DNA of 64,000 nt, taken from NCBI RefSeq assembly GCF_009765985.1, contig NZ_LMUM01000006.1, positions 18,782-82,781 on the forward strand, in the 5' to 3' direction. Shown here piece by piece: positions 51,651-58,859 of the stretch (its first letter is position 1; each line of letters opens with the position of its first letter). The stretch is from Acidobacterium sp. S8. Lineage in GTDB: Bacteria > Acidobacteriota > Terriglobia > Terriglobales > Acidobacteriaceae. A program made the position numbers and the translations under genes. The notes beneath the pieces are model-generated. The model was not told the DNA's origin. It was given only the letters and a program-made list of their open reading frames with translations, and did no database searches.

Positions 51651-53942
51651 TCAGTGCGTGAAGGATGGGGGACGTTCTGCTGATGGCTGGCCGCGCTGTT
51701 TGTTGGGTTGCGGGCTTAGCTTGAACTCGATCTTTGAGGTGCTTTTGTTTAGGTCGGACAAGGAAAGCCATGACGTTTTGTTTTCTTTGCCGTTGATGAG
51801 GACTTGCTGGACGTAGGGACCGGTTCCTTCGGCGTGGATGGCGAGGATGCGGCCGTCTCCGAAGCGAACGGTTGCCGATGGAAACATGGGTGTGCCGACG
51901 AGCAGGCCGCCGATTCCGGGGATGCCGGGGTAGAGGCCGAGGGCGTTCCAGACGTAGACGCCGGAGGTGGCGCCGAGGTCGTCGTTGCCGGGAATGCCAT
52001 CGGATTTGGTATTAAAGGTCTGCTGCTCGACGCGGGTGACGACGCTTTGGGTCTTCCACGGCTCTCCCGCGAAGACATACGCGTAGGGCGTGACGAAGTC
52101 TGGTTCATTGGCCATGTTGAAGCAGGGTTCACCCCAGCAGATGAGCTTCGAGAAAAACTTGTCGAGACGCGGTGTGGTAGAGCTGTCGCCGCCGATGCGC
52201 TTGATGAGCTCGGGGTAATCGAAGGGGATCATGAAGGTGTACTGATAGGTGTTGCCTTCTTCGAAGCCGTTCTGATCTGTGGATACCGGCGCGTTGGGGC
52301 GCTTGGGCAGAGACTTGTCGGCGTCAAAGCCCTGCAGCCATGTGCCATCGGAATTCTTCGGGCGGATCCAACGCGTTTCCGGATCGAAGAGATTTTTCCA
52401 GTTCTGTGATTGCTTGAGAAATTTTTCGTAGCTGGCGGTATCGACGAGATTGCGAGCCAACTGTGCGATGGCGAAGTCGTCGCTCGCGTATTCGAGGGTG
52501 CGCGAAGCTGCGCTAGGGTCTTTATCGATGGGAACGTAGCCGAGTTTCAGATAATCGTCGAGATAGGGACGCTCTTCACCGTTGTGCGGACCTTTGCCGG
52601 GCTCGGATGCAGCTTTAATCATGTACTTGAGGGCGGTCTCCGCGTCAAAATTGTGCACGCCGAAGGCATAGGCATCGGATAACAGGACGGCGGGCGAGTC
52701 GCCATTCATCACATAGGTGACATCATTGGCAGCAGGCCACCGCGGGAGCTGGCCGCTTTGTTCGGCATCGTTGACGAGCGACTGCATCATGTCGCCGACG
52801 CGCGCGGGGACGAGCAGCGATTGCAGCTGGATGGTGTTGCGGTAGATATCCCAGTCAGAGAAGTTGGCGTATTGCGCTTTTTGCTTTGTGGCCGCCAGCG
52901 AACGAACTTTCCAGTCGAAACCGGTGTAGTCGCCGTTGTCGTCGCTGAAGAGATTGGGCGCGAGCAGCATGTGGTAGAGGCCGGTGTAGAAGATGGTGCG
53001 CTGATCGGGTGTACCGCCTTCGACTTCAACCTGATCGAGGAGCTTCGTCCACGTATCGCGGGCGTGGTTTCGAATGTCATCGAAGTTCCAGCCAGGCAGT
53101 TCCTTGTTGAGATTGGCGAGGGCATTGGCCTCACTGACGTAGGAGATCCCGATCTTCAGTTGAACTTGGTTGCGGTTGCCGAAATCGAGCCATGCGCCGG
53201 TGTGCTTGCCCGAGGCTTCCCGTTGGTTCTTCTGGATGGCGTCGCCGTTCCAGGTGGAGAAGTTTTGGAAGGGCTGCTCGAACTTTGCCGCGAAGTAGAG
53301 AGTGTAGCGAGTAGGTGAGCCGCAGAAGCCGCCAGAAGTGGTGGATCCGGTGATGGCGTTGTCGCCTTCAATTTTGATTTGATTGCCGTCATGCTCCCGG
53401 CCGACGGGCGGGAGTGTGTTGACGTGGACATCGGAGTTGGCGCTGCCTCCGGAATTGACAAGCAGGCGAGCCGGCTTGCCTTGCGGAAAACTGATGCGGG
53501 CGATGCCGGCGCGGTCAGTGACGGTGAGTGCGACTGCAATGCCGTTGTCGAGTGTCACCGAGTAGTAGCCGGGATGGGCTTCTTCATGGGAGTGATTGAA
53601 GGCCTGCGCATAGGTATCGATCGCGGTTGCGGGCGAGGCCGACAAATCCTCGGTTAGCGGCAGGATGGGGATGTCGCCATAGAGCGGACATCCGGCGCCG
53701 CTCAGGTGAGTCATGCCGAAGCCGTAGATTTTTTTCTTGTTGTAGAAATACCAGCCATTGTCGCCGGTGTCTGGACTCCACTGCACCATGCCGAAGGGAA
53801 GGGATGCGCCGGGGAAAGTGTTGCCGTCGCCGGAGGTTCCGATGATGGGGTTTACGGCGTCATAGGAAGATTGCATCTGTGCCGAGGCGGGGAGAACTGT
53901 AGCGAGCAGCGACAGAACAAGAACGTTGAACAAACAGGACAT
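51651..53942 (-). CDS. GH92 alpha-mannosidase, secreted
   Basis: 763 residues. Signal peptide VLSLLATVLPASAQ. Exo-acting Ca-dependent alpha-mannosidase of family 92: YDAVNPIIGTSGDGNTFPGASLPFGMVQWSPDTG at the N-terminal sandwich, YGFGMTHLSGAGCPLYGDIPILP, and the (alpha/alpha)6 barrel with TIFYTGLYHMLLAPNLFSDDNGDYTGFD, FSDWDIYRN and GIPGNDDLGATSGVYVWNALGLYPGIPG, which hold the calcium and catalytic acids. It removes terminal mannose from glycans, perhaps fungal or yeast mannan. The C-terminal 20 residues are unusually Gln/Pro-rich. Confidence 0.94.
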   Translation of the reverse strand: MSCLFNVLVLSLLATVLPASAQMQSSYDAVNPIIGTSGDGNTFPGASLPFGMVQWSPDTGDNGWYFYNKKKIYGFGMTHLSGAGCPLYGDIPILPLTEDLSASPATAIDTYAQAFNHSHEEAHPGYYSVTLDNGIAVALTVTDRAGIARISFPQGKPARLLVNSGGSANSDVHVNTLPPVGREHDGNQIKIEGDNAITGSTTSGGFCGSPTRYTLYFAAKFEQPFQNFSTWNGDAIQKNQREASGKHTGAWLDFGNRNQVQLKIGISYVSEANALANLNKELPGWNFDDIRNHARDTWTKLLDQVEVEGGTPDQRTIFYTGLYHMLLAPNLFSDDNGDYTGFDWKVRSLAATKQKAQYANFSDWDIYRNTIQLQSLLVPARVGDMMQSLVNDAEQSGQLPRWPAANDVTYVMNGDSPAVLLSDAYAFGVHNFDAETALKYMIKAASEPGKGPHNGEERPYLDDYLKLGYVPIDKDPSAASRTLEYASDDFAIAQLARNLVDTASYEKFLKQSQNWKNLFDPETRWIRPKNSDGTWLQGFDADKSLPKRPNAPVSTDQNGFEEGNTYQYTFMIPFDYPELIKRIGGDSSTTPRLDKFFSKLICWGEPCFNMANEPDFVTPYAYVFAGEPWKTQSVVTRVEQQTFNTKSDGIPGNDDLGATSGVYVWNALGLYPGIPGIGGLLVGTPMFPSATVRFGDGRILAIHAEGTGPYVQQVLINGKENKTSWLSLSDLNKSTSKIEFKLSPQPNKQRGQPSAERPPSFTH

Positions 53943-54131
53943 GCCGTCTCCTGTGTCATAAAAGTCCTGATCACTTTAGCAGAGCAGAGCTGCCTGAGGC
54001 GGGATGGTCATCTTGAGGACACCATCGATGGCGCGCTTCCATTATGTGTGTTGTGAAAATGGAGCATTGTCAGCCCTTGTGAGCTGCGCTTGCTTTGCAT
54101 CTGAGCAGAAGAGAACGAACCGAGGAGGAAT

Positions 54132-54626
54132 ATGACAAAGCTGAACGAGGACGCTTACAAGAAGATTGACGAGTTGGTGAAAGATATTCGAATTGCAATG
54201 CTGACGACGCTGGGACCGGATGGTGTGCTGCACAGCCGTCCCATGGCAACGCAGGAGAAGACATTCGAAGGTACTTTGTGGTTTTTGACGCGCGAGGATT
54301 CGGGGAAGGTCTTCGATATTGCTCAGGATAGCCAGGTCGCTTTGACTTATGTAGATGGCAAGCACGCATTTGTGTCATTGAATGGGCGCGCATCGGTAAC
54401 GCGGGATCGAAAGAAGATCGAGGAGCTCTGGAACCCGATGTACAAGGCGTGGTTTCCGGAAGGAAAGGATGATCCGGAGATTTCAGTGTTGCGGGTTGAT
54501 GTGGATACGGCTGAGTACTGGGAAGCTCCGTCGAACGCGATCCTGCGAAACTTCCAGATACTCAAGGCTGCAGTCACCCACGGCTCATCGCCTGTGGGTG
54601 AGCATGACAAGGTCGCATTGAACTAG
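54132..54626 (+). CDS. Pyridoxamine-phosphate-oxidase-fold general stress protein (FMN-binding)
   Basis: 164 residues with GGAGGA before ATG. Split-barrel flavin-binding domain: IRIAMLTTLGPDGVLHSRPMATQEK, GTLWFLTREDSGKV, ALTYVDGKHAFVSLNGRASVTRDRKKIEELWNPMYKAWFPEG and VLRVDVDTAEYW. It is the general-stress-protein-26-like subgroup, which binds FMN or FAD. The true pyridoxine role is unlikely. It converges with the next gene with a 6-base gap. Confidence 0.9.
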   Translation: MTKLNEDAYKKIDELVKDIRIAMLTTLGPDGVLHSRPMATQEKTFEGTLWFLTREDSGKVFDIAQDSQVALTYVDGKHAFVSLNGRASVTRDRKKIEELWNPMYKAWFPEGKDDPEISVLRVDVDTAEYWEAPSNAILRNFQILKAAVTHGSSPVGEHDKVALN

Positions 54627-54632
54627 GCAGCG

Positions 54633-55439
54633 TTACTGCTGCGGGGGTTGCTGCTGAGGTTGGCTCTGCTGCGGCTGTTGCGGATCCTGCGGCGGGGGGG
54701 CCTGACCATGCGGTGGTGGCGGTGGTGTTGGCCGGTGCGAGAGCTTGAATCCGGTGCGAATGACGTAGAAGTTCTGCTGCGGCAGGTCGGCTTCCAGAAG
54801 CTGGCCATCGGGTGAGTAGAAAATCTCGATGGTGATGGCGTTCTGCAGGCTGACGGCGGCGCTTACATACTTCACCGGTACGGATTGGCCGTTGAGATGG
54901 CCCTGCTGGTCAGGTTGCGGCGTTAATTTGACGGGGACGAGGAAACCGTTCTCTTTGGGGATAAGCGCCCAGGAGTTTGCCGGATTGCGCATGGCTATCC
55001 GTGCCAGTACTGTATAACCGGCAGGGTCGAGATCGGTGAGCAGAGCAGTGTTTTGATCGCGGTCTACGGTGTTGGATTGCTTTGTTCCGTTGGCAGAGAT
55101 GTCGAGCTTGAACTGGCGGCCGGTGAGATCAGAAGTTGCGTTGAAGCTGACGGCTTTACCACTGACGACTCCGCTGAGCTGGTCGGTGATGAGATTGAGA
55201 TTGCGGTCGAGCTTCTGCGTGTTGGAGAAGGCATAGCTGAACTTGTCCTCGGTCATCTTGCCGGTGGAAGTGAGGATGTATTTATTCGGCGCGTTCTGGA
55301 CGGTGTAGCTGGCGGAGCCTAGGTTTTTACCGTTCTGCTCGATGGTGTAATTGACCGTACCGGGAACGAGTGCGGTCTGCGCGAAAGACGTGGATGCGGT
55401 CAGGGCAGCGGCGCAGAGAAAAAGTTTCAAACGGTTCAT
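54633..55439 (-). CDS. Secreted hypothetical protein with Pro/Gln-rich tail
   Basis: 268 residues. Signal peptide LFLCAAALTASTSFA. The mature part (about 22-225) is beta-strand-rich: VNYTIEQNGKNLGSASYTVQN, YILTSTGKMTEDKFSYAFSNTQKLDRNLNLITDQLSG, and ALLTDLDPAGYTVLARIAMR. This resembles the DUF6134/YceI-neighbour type of periplasmic beta-barrel proteins, though no exact family was assigned. The last 40 residues are Pro/Gln low complexity. Confidence 0.7.
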   Translation of the reverse strand: MNRLKLFLCAAALTASTSFAQTALVPGTVNYTIEQNGKNLGSASYTVQNAPNKYILTSTGKMTEDKFSYAFSNTQKLDRNLNLITDQLSGVVSGKAVSFNATSDLTGRQFKLDISANGTKQSNTVDRDQNTALLTDLDPAGYTVLARIAMRNPANSWALIPKENGFLVPVKLTPQPDQQGHLNGQSVPVKYVSAAVSLQNAITIEIFYSPDGQLLEADLPQQNFYVIRTGFKLSHRPTPPPPPHGQAPPPQDPQQPQQSQPQQQPPQQ

Positions 55440-55490
55440 TCTGGAGCGTTTCCTCCTATGTCCGGTTCAACACGGGTTTTTGGGGAAAGT

Positions 55491-55552
55491 CGTGTGATGT
55501 GATGACGTGTTGAGAAGAAAACCCAGGTTAGCTTCGCGAACCTGTGGCACCC
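55491..55552 (+). repeat. Composite repeat, partial (linker plus hairpin B)
   Basis: TGATGTGATGACGTGTTGAGAAGAAA is the linker, then ACCCAGGTTAGCTTCGCG, AACCTGTGGCACCCG. It keeps plus orientation. One T replaces G in the right arm, which breaks one base pair. Confidence 0.7.
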
Positions 55553-55588
55553 GCGCTTAATCACTTATTCACGCGGCAGGCGGAAGGA

Positions 55589-55625
55589 AAATACCCCACC
55601 CCTAGCTTTGCGAGGTGGGGTATTT
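55589..55625. terminator. Hairpin terminator after sodA
   Basis: AAATACCCCACC and GGTGGGGTATTT form a 12-bp stem around a 13-base loop, 24 bases after the superoxide dismutase stop. It probably ends the sodA transcript leftward. Confidence 0.85.
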
Positions 55626-55648
55626 ATGTTCACCAATTTATTTCAAAA

Positions 55649-56260
55649 TTACTTCTGGGCCTGGTCGAAGCGCTTGTTGATCTCGTCCCAGTTGACAGTG
55701 TTCCACCATGCGGCGAGATAGTCAGGGCGCTTGTTCTGGTACTTGAGGTAATAGGCATGCTCCCATACGTCGTTGCCGAGAATGGGGAATTGACCCTGCG
55801 AGAGCGGTGAATCCTGGTTGGCGGTGGTGGTGATTTTGAGCTTGCCGCCATCCCAGAGAAGCCAGCCCCAGCCGGAGCCGAACTGCTTTGCCGTGGTTTC
55901 GTTGAACTGCTTCTTGAAGGCTTCGAAATCGCCGAAGTCTTTCTTGATCTGCTCGGCAATGCGGCCTGTAGGTTCACCGCCGCCGCCCGGCTTCATGACC
56001 GTCCAGAACATGGTGTGGTTGACATGGCCGCCGCCATTATTGCGGACTGCGGTGCGAACATCTTCCGGAACGCTGTTCAGATTGCGCAATAGGTCTTCGG
56101 CGGTGTGTTTGGTGAGGTCAGGGTGCTTCTCGATGGCCGCGTTGAGATTGGTGACGTAAGCCTGGTGATGTTTGTCGTGGTGCAGCTTCATCGTGGCTTC
56201 GTCGATGTGGGGCTCGAGAGCGGCGTAATCATACGGTAGGGGTGGGACTTCGTGTGCCAA
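55649..56260 (-). CDS. sodA: Superoxide dismutase, Fe/Mn family
   Basis: 203 residues from TTG 56260, with AGGAGG six bases upstream. Metal ligands are visible: H27 ([10 protein letters not shown]), H82 (NHTMFW), D164 and H168 ([13 protein letters not shown]). [24 protein letters not shown] is the family N-terminus. It disproportionates superoxide. [23 protein letters not shown] fits Mn or cambialistic forms, but metal choice cannot be settled from the sequence. It is monocistronic. Confidence 0.96.
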   Translation of the reverse strand: MAHEVPPLPYDYAALEPHIDEATMKLHHDKHHQAYVTNLNAAIEKHPDLTKHTAEDLLRNLNSVPEDVRTAVRNNGGGHVNHTMFWTVMKPGGGGEPTGRIAEQIKKDFGDFEAFKKQFNETTAKQFGSGWGWLLWDGGKLKITTTANQDSPLSQGQFPILGNDVWEHAYYLKYQNKRPDYLAAWWNTVNWDEINKRFDQAQK

Positions 56261-56440
56261 AGCTTTCCTCCTGGTCTTGTGGTCGAAATGACCGTGGATG
56301 TCTTGGGTGTCAGATCACCCTTTGTTCTGCGTCCTCAATCATAAGGGATGCGGCGAGTTGATGTTTGGGTGCTGGAGAGTTGTGAGGGAAATTTAATTTT
56401 CTGGTGAAGATGAGGATGAGGGCAGGGGACATAAAGAAAT

Positions 56441-56484
56441 CAGAGATTTCCGCTGCGCTTCGCTTGGCGCCAGGATGACAAGCT
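56441..56484 (+). repeat. Dispersed repeat, CAGGATGACAAG type
   Basis: CAGAGATTTCCGCTGCGCTTCGCTTGGCGCCAGGATGACAAG. The same closing block occurs at 61351-61393 (CCTTCCGCTTC...GTCAGGATGACAAG) and a mirror-like one at 57081-57125 (CCTTCGGCTGCGC...CTCAGAATGACG). It lies between SOD and the GNAT gene. Confidence 0.6.
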
Positions 56485-56488
56485 TGAA

Positions 56489-56974
56489 TCAGAGCTTGCG
56501 GTACATGACGAAGGCATCGACGTAGCCTTGCGTGGGATGGTGGAAGGCTTCGGGCAGGCGGCCAACAATTTCAAAGCGGAATTTCTGCCACAGGTGGAGG
56601 GCACGCTCATTGGTGCTGATAACGATGTTGAATTGCATGCCGCGGAAGCCACGTTCGCGGGCGCGGTCGAGAGAGTGGGCGCACATGGCGCTCGCGATGC
56701 CGCGGCCTGTGGCCCAAGGTGCGGTCATGTATCCGCAATTGGCAATGTGGCTACCACCGCCCTGCTGATTTGCTCTCAGATAGTAGCTGCCAAGGATTTG
56801 TCCGTCTTCTTCGATGACAAAGACTTCATGGCTGGATGAATACCAGTACGCAAGGGCCTGCTCACGAGTGAGATCTCGTGCGAGTGTGTAAGTTTCTCCG
56901 GCACGTGTGGTCGGCTCGAGAATGTTCCAGACTCCGTCTGCATCGTTCATCGTTGAGGGCCGAATCTGTGTCAT
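56489..56974 (-). CDS. GNAT-family N-acetyltransferase
   Basis: 161 residues. The acetyl-CoA fold: IRPSTMNDADGVWNILEP start, VFVIEEDGQILGSYYLRANQ, YMTAPWATGRGIASAMCAHSLDRARERGFRGMQFNIV with the Q/RxxGxG/A pyrophosphate loop (ATGRGIA), and STNERALHLWQKFRFEIVGRLPEAFHHP. It acetylates a small molecule or amine; the substrate is not predictable. Confidence 0.9.
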   Translation of the reverse strand: MTQIRPSTMNDADGVWNILEPTTRAGETYTLARDLTREQALAYWYSSSHEVFVIEEDGQILGSYYLRANQQGGGSHIANCGYMTAPWATGRGIASAMCAHSLDRARERGFRGMQFNIVISTNERALHLWQKFRFEIVGRLPEAFHHPTQGYVDAFVMYRKL

Positions 56975-57080
56975 CTCTTCAGGATAGCCATCTGATGGTG
57001 CGGTGAGCGCATCTCTTCTGTTTTCGATACACTGCGATTAGGTGTTCTGAGATTTTGCGATACGGATGCAAATGAGCGCA

Positions 57081-57125
57081 GGTCCTTCGGCTGCGCACCT
57101 TCGGTCGCTTCCCTCAGAATGACGA
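57081..57125 (-). repeat. Dispersed repeat, CTCAGAATGACG type
   Basis: GGTCCTTCGGCTGCGCACCTTCGGTCGCTTCCCTCAGAATGACG, upstream of the glucoamylase-family gene. Homologous to the 56441 and 61351 copies. Confidence 0.5.
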
Positions 57126-57135
57126 TGTTTTCACG

Positions 57136-58662
57136 ATGGTTGCGGAGAATGCGCGAGCACCTCTGCCCCGGACACAAGGTGAGCGGCTGTGCCGTTACTT
57201 GCCACCAAAGACTGCTAGAGATTTTCTGCGTTTGGGTCGTTCACGCATAACTCGTCGGCAACTTTTGCGCACAGCCGGGGCTTCCGGAATGCTGGTCCTG
57301 GGTGCGCCTGCCATCGGCGCGGCCGAAGGATTGCAGAATCAGCCGCAGGCTCCCCAGGTAAAGCCGGGACAGGAGCCGCAAACCGAAGAGCAATCGGCAC
57401 AACAGTATCAGCGAGGCGCGGGCGTCTACATCAACCGGCCGCTGACGCAGGTGTCCAAGCAGGCTGATGCGCTGCTCGATGAGCTGGAAGGGCGCGGCTG
57501 CGATTTCTTTTACAACGAAGCGAGCCCGAAGACGGGATTGGTGCGGGACCGCGCTCCGGCGGTAGGACGCTCGCTGAGCCGCGTGGCCAGCATTGCTGCA
57601 ACCGGCTTCGGGCTCACGGCGATGTGTATTGCTGCGAAGCGGAATTATCTGCCGAAGCTGCAGTGCGAGGCTCGCGTCGAGAAGACGCTGGCGTTTCTGC
57701 TGGAAGACTGCCCGCACGAGCATGGCTTTCTCTATCATTTCATTGACATTGAGAGTGGCCAGAGAATGTTCGGCAGCGAGCTGTCATCGATTGATACGGC
57801 ACTTCTGCTGTGCGGCGTGATGACCTGCCGCCAATATTTTTCCGGGAATACACGCATCGAAGCACTGGCGACAACTTTTTACCGGCGTATTGACTGGGAC
57901 TGGATGCTGAACGGTGGTACGACGCTCTCGATGGGCTGGCTGCCTGACCAGGGATTCCTGAATCACCGTTGGGACATCTACGCTGAGCTGATGACGATGT
58001 ATCTGCTGGCGATCGGATCACCGACACATCCGGTGAAGCCGGAGACGTGGAATGCACTGCAGCGGCCCTTGGTGCAGTTTGGCGGCATCGATTACATTAG
58101 CGGGCTGGCTCCCCTGTTTATTCATCAGTATGCGCATGCGTGGTGCGATTATCGCGACCAGCGCGACCTGCACACGAATTACTTCACGAATTCGATTGCT
58201 GCCACGCGAGTGCACCAACTATGGTGCATGACGCTGGGAGCGAAGTTTCCATGGATCGATCAGGACCTCTGGGGAATCACTGCTTCAGATTCACGCGAAG
58301 GATACCGGGTGTGGGGTGGGCCACCAGCGATGGGGCCTCTGGATGGTACGGTCGTGCCGTCGGCGTGTGCGGGCTCACTACCCTTTCTTCCGGCGGAGTG
58401 CTCACATGTGCTGCTGACGATGCGGCAGAAGTTTGGCGAGAAGGTCTGGACGCGGTATGGATTTGTCGATGCCTTCAATCCCAAGGGAAACTGGTATGCG
58501 CAGGATATTCTCGGGATCGATCAGGGCGTCAGCGTGTTAATGGCGGAGAATCTGCGGTCGGGTTTTGTGTGGGAGCAGTTTATGAAAAACCGTGAGGTGG
58601 GTCATGCGATGCGACAGGTGCAGTTCTACCCCGATCCGGAGGCGAATTCGCAGGTGTTGTAA
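57136..58662 (+). CDS. Tat-exported glucoamylase-family protein (DUF3131/Glycoamylase fold)
   Basis: 508 residues. Twin-arginine-like signal SRITRRQLLRTAGASGMLVLGAPAIGA after a 33-residue start. The (alpha/alpha)6 barrel has LDELEGRGCDFFYNEASPKTGLVRDRAP, RVASIAATGFGLTAMCIAAKR, FLYHFIDIESGQRMFGSELSSIDTALLLCGVMTC and LDGTVVPSACAGSLPFLPAEC, which match the Glycoamylase family (PF10091-like), often acting on beta-glucans. The linkage cleaved is not clear from the sequence. A GH15 glucosidase gene follows 200 bases downstream. Confidence 0.88.
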   Translation: MVAENARAPLPRTQGERLCRYLPPKTARDFLRLGRSRITRRQLLRTAGASGMLVLGAPAIGAAEGLQNQPQAPQVKPGQEPQTEEQSAQQYQRGAGVYINRPLTQVSKQADALLDELEGRGCDFFYNEASPKTGLVRDRAPAVGRSLSRVASIAATGFGLTAMCIAAKRNYLPKLQCEARVEKTLAFLLEDCPHEHGFLYHFIDIESGQRMFGSELSSIDTALLLCGVMTCRQYFSGNTRIEALATTFYRRIDWDWMLNGGTTLSMGWLPDQGFLNHRWDIYAELMTMYLLAIGSPTHPVKPETWNALQRPLVQFGGIDYISGLAPLFIHQYAHAWCDYRDQRDLHTNYFTNSIAATRVHQLWCMTLGAKFPWIDQDLWGITASDSREGYRVWGGPPAMGPLDGTVVPSACAGSLPFLPAECSHVLLTMRQKFGEKVWTRYGFVDAFNPKGNWYAQDILGIDQGVSVLMAENLRSGFVWEQFMKNREVGHAMRQVQFYPDPEANSQVL

Positions 58663-58664
58663 TT

Positions 58665-58761
58665 CACTCTTTCGCGAAGTGCGCAAAAAGATGGGAAACC
58701 CTTTTTGTGATGACGTGGGTTGAAAGAACACCCAGGTTAGCTGTGGGAACTTGGGGCACCC
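58665..58761 (+). repeat. Composite palindromic intergenic repeat, plus orientation
   Basis: Hairpin A (ACTCTTTCGCGAAGTGCG...AAAGATGGG), linker with TTTTTGTGATGACGTGGGTTGAAAG, then a degenerate hairpin B (ACCCAGGTTAGCTGTGGG, AACTTGGGGCACCCGG). It is the counterpart of the reverse copy at 44829-44926. It lies between the two glucoamylase-type genes. Confidence 0.75.
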
Positions 58762-58859
58762 GGCGGTTGGGTTTCCGATGATGAGACTCTGAATTTTGAC
58801 GCTTTTTCATGTAACTGGAGTAAAGTGCTGATTCGCCGCAAAAGGGAGAACGGACTGCT

